Assembly: GCA_022837245.1 (NCBI GenBank)
Contig: JALHHX010000135.1
Coordinates: 1-10,414, forward strand
Direction: 5' to 3'
DNA length: 10,414 bases
Source: Lentisphaerota bacterium
Lineage (GTDB): Bacteria > Verrucomicrobiota > Kiritimatiellia > RFP12 > UBA3636
This document shows positions 1 to 4,972 of the stretch, one piece after another. The translations under genes were made by a program, and so were the position numbers. How positions within the stretch are numbered: the stretch's first letter is position 1; each line of letters starts with the position of its first letter. The notes under the pieces are model-generated. The model was not told the origin of the DNA. It made no database searches and saw only the letters and a list, made by a program, of their open reading frames with translations.

Positions 1-35
1 CCCCAGACCCCTCCTGCGGGCGGGAAGAAAGCCGA

Positions 36-78
36 GGCGGGGCAATTCCATTCCCCCAGAAAAATAGTTTGCCCCGCC
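36..78. repeat. Inverted repeat, 10-bp arms with 23-nt loop
   Basis: GGCGGGGCAA at 36-45 is exactly complementary to TTGCCCCGCC at 69-78, leaving a 23-nt loop. Neither strand shows a clean T-run directly after the stem; the minus strand has only a mixed pyrimidine stretch (CTTTCTTCCC). It could be a weak terminator for transcription coming from the tRNA side or an intergenic repeat element. The function is unknown. Confidence 0.5.
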
Positions 79-175
79 GAGTCCAAATTAGTTTTCAGGG
101 TTTTGCTCAAAAAATGTTCGAACTTCGTTCAAAAAACACCGCCAAGAATCACATTTCGAAAAATCAAGGCTGGAA

Positions 176-198
176 GCCTCGGCGCTTTGCGCCGAGGC
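176..198 (-). terminator. Perfect GC-rich hairpin 3' of tRNA-Ser, possible terminator
   Basis: GCCTCGGCGC (176-185) and GCGCCGAGGC (189-198) form a perfect 10-bp stem with a 3-nt loop. On the minus strand it lies about 30 nt beyond the tRNA 3' end, where a terminator for the tRNA transcript would be expected. The following minus-strand bases are not a tight T-run; a T5 stretch comes about 11 nt later. It is therefore a terminator-like structure rather than a textbook intrinsic terminator. It could equally be a REP-like intergenic palindrome. Confidence 0.45.
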
Positions 199-229
199 AA
201 CATCTTTCAATTTCGCTGAATGTAAAACT

Positions 230-317
230 TGGCGGAGGGGGAGGGATTCGAACCCCCGGAAGCTTGCGCCTCAACGGTTTTCAAGACCGCCGCGTTCGGC
301 CACTCCGCCACCCCTCC
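230..317 (-). tRNA. tRNA-Ser (anticodon TGA)
   Basis: Read on the minus strand, the sequence folds as a class II tRNA. The 7-bp acceptor stem pairs GGAGGGG (311-317) with CCCCTCC (234-240). The anticodon loop is CTTGAAA with TGA opposite 281-283, so it reads UCA and related serine codons. A long variable arm follows, and the T-arm has the standard TTCGAAT loop. The discriminator base is G, as in most bacterial serine tRNAs, and the 3' CCA is encoded (230-232). The long variable arm and anticodon agree on serine. It is the only gene on the minus strand. Confidence 0.96.
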
Positions 318-349
318 GCAAAAAGTCCTTAGTTTCGGACATCGGTTGA

Positions 350-379
350 ATACTACACTATTTAGAACTGTGGTTTCAA
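350..379 (-). promoter_or_regulatory. Sigma70-like promoter for tRNA-Ser
   Basis: On the minus strand TTGAAA (374-379) and TAGTAT (350-355) are separated by 18 nt and fit -35 and -10 boxes. Transcription would begin near 343, giving a leader of about 25 nt before the mature tRNA. That leader contains a small GTCC/GGAC hairpin that would be removed during 5' processing. The spacing is slightly long and the call rests on motif match only. Confidence 0.5.
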
Positions 380-399
380 GAAATATCGTGTTATAACTT

Positions 400-427
400 T
401 ATTATCGGCGTATTATCGGGGTATTAC
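400..427. repeat. 11-bp tandem repeat in the divergent intergenic region
   Basis: TATTATCGGCG (400-410) is followed directly by TATTATCGGGG (411-421) and a partial third copy, TATTAC (422-427). The period of 11 bp is about one DNA helical turn, so repeated protein contacts on one face of the helix are possible. The TATTAT cores also resemble -10 boxes, but no good -35 element sits at a standard distance on the plus strand. Confidence 0.55.
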
Positions 428-484
428 TTTTTACTGGACTTTCCCGCAGGTTTTGAGTAAAGTACGCGCCATCAGGAATTAATT

Positions 485-525
485 AGCCGATGGAGGCCGG
501 TAAAAACCGGCTGTGAGTCTTTTTT
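485..525 (+). promoter_or_regulatory. Hairpin plus T-run leader upstream of the bS22-like gene (possible attenuator)
   Basis: GCCGGT (496-501) pairs with ACCGGC (506-511) around an AAAA loop, and a run of six T follows at 520-525. A second, mutually exclusive pairing exists: AGCCG at 485-489 with CGGCT at 508-512. No plus-strand gene lies upstream to be terminated, so the structure more likely belongs to the leader of the ribosomal protein gene at 563. Its role in attenuation is an inference. The 8-nt gap between stem and T-run makes it a poor intrinsic terminator. Confidence 0.4.
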
Positions 526-562
526 GTCGGTGTGTCATTAACAAACTAGAGGAGAAACCCAC

Positions 563-652
563 GTGGGATCTATTAAGAAGAAGCGCCGTGCTAAGATGTC
601 AAAGCACAAGCACGACAAACGCTTGAAGCTCAACCGCCACAAGAACAAGTAG
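563..652 (+). CDS. AURKAIP1/COX24-domain small ribosomal protein (bS22-like)
   Basis: This is a 29-residue, very basic protein starting MGSIKKKRRAKMSKHKHDKR and ending in HKNK. The MGS-(I/V)-KKRR start and the MSKHKH core match the AURKAIP1/COX24 C-terminal family. That family is found in mitochondrial small-subunit proteins and in short bacterial proteins, including bS22 of mycobacterial ribosomes. It probably binds rRNA in the 30S subunit. Translation begins at GTG with a strong AGAGGAG Shine-Dalgarno (548-554) 8 nt upstream. The stop is 12 nt before the next start, so the TPR gene may be co-transcribed. It is far too short for standard gene-length cut-offs and easily missed. A hairpin plus T-run in its leader may regulate it. 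Confidence 0.88.
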   Translation: MGSIKKKRRAKMSKHKHDKRLKLNRHKNK

Positions 653-664
653 GGCGGGGTTGTC

Positions 665-2203
665 GTGGGCACCAGGTTACATGCAGTTGCTGCTGGGGTG
701 CTTCTACTCCTCTCATACGGATCATGTGCCGCAGGGGCGTCGGATCCGGAAATAGGCGAAATGCAGAGTTCCGCCGTCTCCACCAACGGGGCGGCGGCAT
801 TGGCGTTTTATGCCGAAGGTATGGCTGTTGCCGAAGGGGCGAAAACTGAGGATGATTACCGCACGGCTGTCGACCTTTACCGCAGGGCTGTTTCGGCGGA
901 TCCTTCGAGTCTCGAGCCCAGGTCTGAGCTTTTAAAACTGCTCGTCGCGCTGAACGACAACGAGGCCGCCATGTCTGAAATGATAAGCTTGGCGGAGTTG
1001 AAAAGAAACGATGTGGACGCTTGGGCTGGCGCATTTATTTTCGCGAAAGCAAACAAGTTCGCGGAGGCGTTTATCAAGTGTAGCGACGTATTGCTGAAGT
1101 TTTCCGATACAGAACTTATGACCAGCCGGCTTTCTGGCCGCTATCAAGTGCATGCTATGCGCGTGGCCGGTTTTTCAGAGATGAAAAAAACCGAGTTGTT
1201 TTTCGATGCGTTTTCCGATCTGACTGGTATGGCGAAAGAATTTGGGTTCAAGCCACCTTCGGGAAACTTCGAAGATTTCGCGTCGGTGCTTGGAGCGGCG
1301 TGCCGCCATGCGGCTGCGCAGACGAACGGAACGGAGCTTGTAACGCGTCTGCTCGATAAGGCACTGGAAGCCGCTGTCGAGGACAAGCAGAGAAGTGAAC
1401 TTTATGTAATGGCCGGGTATTCATTGTTGATGAAGTCTAGGTCCGATGAAAAAGTTGCGATGGAGCTTATAACGCGGGGCATGCTGGAGGACCCGCTGAA
1501 TGCATCGCCTCTGATTTTGCTCAATCCGCGGTCGGTAAGATTGCCTGAGTACAAAAAGCTGGATGAGACGCTGCAACGGCTTGATAAGCACGAGCACGAT
1601 CCGAGGCTTGATTATGTTTTTGCGCTTGCAAAAGCTACTATGCTCCAGTATTTCATGAAGCCGGAGCGCGGCTGGGCAGAATTTGAAAAGGCCGAGAAGG
1701 CGCTTGCAGAGAATTTCCCCGACAAGGTTCCGCCTTCGGAGCACTTCGAACTCAAGGGGATGCTGCTCTACGATCTTGGCCAAAAAGACGAGGGATTCGA
1801 GGTTCTCGAGCGCGCGTTGGCGGCAGATCCCGAAGACGTGGGGCTCAAGAACGTCATTGCGTACATGCTGGCTCTTGAGGGCAGGGATCTTGACCGGGCG
1901 CTTGATTTAATAGACTCGGTGATGAACGTGGAGCCCGATGAGCCCGCATTTCTCGACACGCTTGGTTGGGTGCTTTACAAAAGAGGCGATTATGCCGGCG
2001 CCACTTCAAGCATGATGAAAGCGGTGGCAAATGCAAATGATTGGCATCACGAGCCGTACGACCACATCGGAGATATCTTTGCGGCAACGGGCGGTGTCAC
2101 GGCGGGAGTGCCGTGGTGGATTAAAAGCTATCAAATCTTCCCGAACGAAAAAGTCGGGGCTAAATTACGCAATGCAGGCGTCGATCCGGATTCGGTGAAA
2201 TAG
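665..2203 (+). CDS. Exported tetratricopeptide-repeat protein
   Basis: The protein has 512 residues. Residues 1-25 look like a signal peptide, with a hydrophobic core AAGVLLLLSYG and a small-residue region after it. Cys21 is preceded by Y-G-S, a weak lipobox, so a lipoprotein is possible but not favoured. TPR-like helical pairs are visible at about 45-110 and more clearly at 360-455. The latter contains LERALAADPED and the segment AFLDTLGWVLYKRGDY, a signature of bacterial TPR scaffold proteins. The middle (110-350) is helical and diverged. It probably acts as a protein-interaction scaffold in the periplasm or at the outer membrane; no enzyme motif is seen. The start is GTG with GGGCGGGG upstream, since no in-frame ATG lies nearby. 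The partner is unknown. Confidence 0.8.
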   Translation: MGTRLHAVAAGVLLLLSYGSCAAGASDPEIGEMQSSAVSTNGAAALAFYAEGMAVAEGAKTEDDYRTAVDLYRRAVSADPSSLEPRSELLKLLVALNDNEAAMSEMISLAELKRNDVDAWAGAFIFAKANKFAEAFIKCSDVLLKFSDTELMTSRLSGRYQVHAMRVAGFSEMKKTELFFDAFSDLTGMAKEFGFKPPSGNFEDFASVLGAACRHAAAQTNGTELVTRLLDKALEAAVEDKQRSELYVMAGYSLLMKSRSDEKVAMELITRGMLEDPLNASPLILLNPRSVRLPEYKKLDETLQRLDKHEHDPRLDYVFALAKATMLQYFMKPERGWAEFEKAEKALAENFPDKVPPSEHFELKGMLLYDLGQKDEGFEVLERALAADPEDVGLKNVIAYMLALEGRDLDRALDLIDSVMNVEPDEPAFLDTLGWVLYKRGDYAGATSSMMKAVANANDWHHEPYDHIGDIFAATGGVTAGVPWWIKSYQIFPNEKVGAKLRNAGVDPDSVK

Positions 2204-2230
2204 AGCACGCACTGGGGACGACACGGCAAA

Positions 2231-3304
2231 ATGGCAGGCACCAAGATATATCAATTGGTTTCAGGCTTCAGGGCGGGCGACGCTATAAGCAATGAGGCGG
2301 TTTTGCTTAAATCGCTCGCCGAACGCAACGGCCATGAATCGCATATCTACTGCCCCACTGAGAGCACCGCGCACAAGATCGGAAGCCAAGTGCACGACAT
2401 AGACGGACTCGCCGCCGTAATCAAGGCTGACGACATGGCGCTGCTGCATCTCTCCATAGGCAACAGGTCGAACGTGATCTTCGAGTCGCTGGATTGCCGC
2501 AAGGCGATACTCTACCACAACATTACGCCACCGCATTTTTTTGAACGTCTCAATCCTGCTTTAGCCCAGGTGCTGGAAGAAGGCCGGAAAAAGTTGACCT
2601 CGATGGCAAGCACAGCCGAAGTAAACCTCGCGGTCAGCGCTTACAACGCATCCGAACTGGTCGGGCTAGGCTACAGAGACGTGAAGGTGTTTCCGCTTGC
2701 CATCGACGCAGAATTTGGTCATGGCGAAGTCTCCGCGGGAATGAAGCAGAAACTCACGCGCGATGGGCGGGAGAACATTTTATTCGTTGGGCGCGTCGTC
2801 CCCAACAAGCGCTTCGATAAACTGATCGAAGTTTTCAGCTACTACCAATTATACGTAAACCCCAACTGCAGACTAGTTCTTGCAGGATCTTCGAGCGGCC
2901 AGGAGTCCTACAAGTCCATGCTGCTGGGCGTGGCCTACAGCCTCGACGCCAAGAACGTGGTCTTCACGGAATATCTGAAGGCAGCGGAGCTTAACGCATG
3001 TTATGCCACGGCCAGCGCATTCCTTTGCATGAGCGACCACGAGGGGTTCTGCGCGCCGCTTATAGAGGCGATGGCATGGGATGTTCCCATTTTCGCCAAC
3101 TCGGCGGCGGCGATCCCCGAAACGCTTGACGGAGCCGGGGTGCTCTTCGAGAACGCCGACAGCGCCACCATCGCCGAGACTATGGGGCGGGTCCTGCATT
3201 CGCCTGAATTGAAGGAGGCCGTGCTGGATCGCCAGCGCAAGCGCCTCGCCCAGTACCGCGCCAGGGATGTCTGGGCGGAGTTCAGCGGGCTGCTCGGAAT
3301 TTAA
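2231..3304 (+). CDS. Glycosyltransferase family 4 (GT-B fold)
   Basis: The protein has 357 residues and no signal peptide, so it is predicted to be cytosolic or membrane-associated. The N-terminal acceptor domain spans about 1-170. The C-terminal nucleotide-sugar domain begins at about 182 with ILFVGRVVPNKRFDKLIEVF, where Arg188 and Lys193 sit at the usual phosphate-binding positions. The E-x7-E motif of retaining GT4 enzymes is present (Glu271 and Glu279 in DHEGFCAPLIEAM), followed by the usual acceptable-site loop with AAAIPETL. The length is normal for the family. Such enzymes add a sugar from a nucleotide or phospho-sugar donor in cell-envelope or surface polysaccharide synthesis; donor and acceptor cannot be told. 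It lies 27 nt after the TPR gene, behind a weak, distant GGGGA. Confidence 0.9.
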   Translation: MAGTKIYQLVSGFRAGDAISNEAVLLKSLAERNGHESHIYCPTESTAHKIGSQVHDIDGLAAVIKADDMALLHLSIGNRSNVIFESLDCRKAILYHNITPPHFFERLNPALAQVLEEGRKKLTSMASTAEVNLAVSAYNASELVGLGYRDVKVFPLAIDAEFGHGEVSAGMKQKLTRDGRENILFVGRVVPNKRFDKLIEVFSYYQLYVNPNCRLVLAGSSSGQESYKSMLLGVAYSLDAKNVVFTEYLKAAELNACYATASAFLCMSDHEGFCAPLIEAMAWDVPIFANSAAAIPETLDGAGVLFENADSATIAETMGRVLHSPELKEAVLDRQRKRLAQYRARDVWAEFSGLLGI

Positions 3305-3327
3305 TTCCCCGCCGAACCCGAATCCCC

Positions 3328-3335
3328 AGGGACGG
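3328..3335 (+). promoter_or_regulatory. Ribosome binding site favouring a TTG start at 3340
   Basis: AGGGACGG lies 7 nt (counted from AGGGA) before a TTG at 3340. The GTG at 3346 and the ATG at 3352 are 13 and 19 nt away, which is too far for this site. The site therefore supports TTG. The family-conserved region only starts near residue 14, so homology does not decide the matter. Confidence 0.45.
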
Positions 3336-3339
3336 CTGT

Positions 3340-4869
3340 TTGATTGTGAAAATGAACACAACACAACCCTCCACCATGTTCGCCTACCACATCGATCTGA
3401 AACGCGCCATGTGGCGGCTTGACTATCTTCTTGAGTTCATGCGGCGGCTAAAGCAGTGGGGCTTCAACAGCGTCGTGCTCGAGATTGAGGATAAGTTCCG
3501 CTTCTCGCGCCATCCCTCGCTCGCGCACTCCGACTCCCCCACACACGGGCAGTGGCGCGAGTGGGCACGGTCGTGCAGGGACATCGGAATTGACGTTGTC
3601 CCGCTTGTGCAAACACTCGGCCACCTCGAATTTGCTTTGAACAAGCCGGCTTATGCGCACCTGCGGGAGGAGGCGGGGTTGCGGCACCATGTTGATGTCA
3701 CCAACCCCGGATCTGTACCGTTCGTGCTCGAACTCGTCCAAGAGGCTATCGATGTTTTCCAGCCGGAAAAGTTTTTCCATGTAGGCGGCGACGAAACGGC
3801 CGAGCTCGCGGCTGGCGGGCGCCTTGAGTCATGGCGGGAACGCCGCGGAGAGCTGTACCTCAAGCACATGCTGCCAGTCTTTGAGCATGTCCGCAGCCGA
3901 GGCCTCCGCCCCATGCTTTGGCACGACATGGTCTTCAAGTACGGCGGGGCGGGCATTCTGCCGGAGATACCAAAAGACGTTGTAATGGTCCACTGGGACT
4001 ATTCCATTATTGACGGCGATTCGCCATCTCTCCAAAAAACCGAGGAAATGAAGGCCGCAGGCTTGGATGTCGTCACGGCATCAGCCAACCGTTGCGCAGG
4101 GGATCAAACGGGGGTGCCCAAGGTTAGCCGCCATGTGCCCAATTGCCATTGCCTCGCGCGGAAGGGGATCGAGGAGGCGTCGGGCACGCTCGTCACTTCA
4201 TGGGCGATACGACACAACCATCCGGAGACCAACATGTCGGCCACTTTCGCCGCCGTCCTGGCATCGCGCGGACTTCCCGGCGACACGGTCGAAGCCGCGC
4301 ACGATGCGTGGACTGAGGAGGTCTTCGGCGTTGCCATGCCCGCTTTCGCTGCCGCCGCCAGGCAGGCGGAGAAGGGAGTGCTCCCGATCGGACGCGCCGG
4401 CCAGTGGCGCCAGCGCCTGGTCTGGCTGGAGGAAGGTGCCGACCGTTTGGAGAAAGATATTGCCGATATGGTTCAGTCCATGGGTTCCGCCGCCGAGGTG
4501 AAGGCGTTCCTCGACGGCCTCCGCGCGGGCTATGCGGAGGCGCTTAAGGCTTTCAACCGTTGCCGCTCGGAAGCGGAACGCAACGGCGACCTTGTGGATT
4601 TCTGGATCGAGGGCGTCGAACTCCAGGACTTCTACGCCGAATTTCTGCTGTCCGCGCTTGCCGGGAATCTGCGGGAACGCGCTTCCGAACTCCACAAACG
4701 CCTCCTTGGGCTGGTCACTACCACGCGCGGGCTTTTCAGCCGCACATATCCGCCGGCCAGCGTGGAGGATGAGATCATGTGGCGCTATGGCTACCACCTC
4801 GAATATCTGGGGAGGCTAACGATCGGGAGTGTCCCCCAAAATGTTAAGAAACAGGATATTTTGCCTTAA
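3340..4869 (+). CDS. Hexosaminidase D-like glycoside hydrolase family 20
   Basis: The protein has 509 residues and no signal peptide, so it is probably cytosolic. Residues 14-330 form a TIM barrel resembling, from memory, the animal hexosaminidase D (HEXD/HEXDC) branch of GH20. Matching blocks are VVLEIEDKF, VPLVQTLGHLEFAL with AHLREE, the FHVGGDE catalytic block, MLWHDM, VMVHWDY and LVTSW. Asp151-Glu152 correspond to the GH20 Asp-Glu pair: Glu is the general acid and Asp orients the substrate acetamido group. The family usually removes terminal beta-linked N-acetylhexosamine by substrate-assisted catalysis. Residues from about 330 are helical, as in HEXD. The HxGGDE core is intact, so it is likely active. 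The ATG at 3352 is an alternative start. It lies 35 nt after the glycosyltransferase gene. Confidence 0.87.
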   Translation: MIVKMNTTQPSTMFAYHIDLKRAMWRLDYLLEFMRRLKQWGFNSVVLEIEDKFRFSRHPSLAHSDSPTHGQWREWARSCRDIGIDVVPLVQTLGHLEFALNKPAYAHLREEAGLRHHVDVTNPGSVPFVLELVQEAIDVFQPEKFFHVGGDETAELAAGGRLESWRERRGELYLKHMLPVFEHVRSRGLRPMLWHDMVFKYGGAGILPEIPKDVVMVHWDYSIIDGDSPSLQKTEEMKAAGLDVVTASANRCAGDQTGVPKVSRHVPNCHCLARKGIEEASGTLVTSWAIRHNHPETNMSATFAAVLASRGLPGDTVEAAHDAWTEEVFGVAMPAFAAAARQAEKGVLPIGRAGQWRQRLVWLEEGADRLEKDIADMVQSMGSAAEVKAFLDGLRAGYAEALKAFNRCRSEAERNGDLVDFWIEGVELQDFYAEFLLSALAGNLRERASELHKRLLGLVTTTRGLFSRTYPPASVEDEIMWRYGYHLEYLGRLTIGSVPQNVKKQDILP

Positions 4870-4916
4870 AAAGCAGGAAGCTTTTCCTTAGACGTAAATG
4901 CTAAAATGAAGCCGAC

Positions 4917-4936
4917 CTGTGAGGTGTGTCTCACAG
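4917..4936. repeat. 7-bp inverted repeat in the leader of the DUF4838 gene
   Basis: CTGTGAG (4917-4923) and CTCACAG (4930-4936) are perfect complements around GTGTGT. The site lies about 37 nt upstream of the chosen start at 4973, in the only sizeable gap (4870-4972) within the plus-strand run. A -10-like TAAAAT at 4902-4907 precedes it without a good -35 box. It may be an operator or an mRNA hairpin. It is not a canonical CRP site because TGTGA and TCACA are 8 rather than 6 nt apart. Confidence 0.4.
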
Positions 4937-4960
4937 CTGTAGAGTCAAAAGTCAAAAAAC

Positions 4961-4965
4961 AAAGG
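4961..4965 (+). promoter_or_regulatory. Ribosome binding site deciding the DUF4838 start
   Basis: AAAGG ends 1 nt before ATG 4967 but 7 nt before ATG 4973. Only the second has workable spacing, so translation most likely begins at 4973 with MTRKVAII. The signal peptide is preserved from either start. Confidence 0.55.
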
Positions 4966-4972
4966 CATGCCA

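Larger units (their letters stand above)
1..229. other. Non-coding stretch downstream of the tRNA
   Basis: I see no credible protein gene on either strand here. The stretch lies 3' of the minus-strand tRNA-Ser and holds two GC-rich inverted repeats (36-78 and 176-198) separated by AT-rich sequence. The octamer GCCGAGGC occurs at 31-38 and 191-198, and its complement at 176-183. An open frame that enters the tRNA from this side is a tRNA shadow. The rest has no recognisable content. Confidence 0.6.

Noticed and set aside
69..332. Plus-strand open frame of 87 codons covering the tRNA
   Set aside because: Its C-terminal half is the antisense of tRNA-Ser (the familiar GGGGIRTPGS artefact), and the rest is low-complexity intergenic sequence.
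4198..4797. Minus-strand open frame of 199 codons
   Set aside because: It is antisense to the GH20 gene, has no recognisable domain and no ribosome binding site, and is typical of a GC-rich shadow frame.
4869..4885. Intrinsic terminator after the GH20 gene
   Set aside because: The AAAAGC/GCTTTT stem is only 6 bp, AT-rich, and not followed by a T-run.
4918..4935. CRP/FNR-type operator TGTGA...TCACA
   Set aside because: The half-sites are 8 nt apart rather than 6, and no CRP-family gene is seen; I keep it only as an unassigned inverted repeat.
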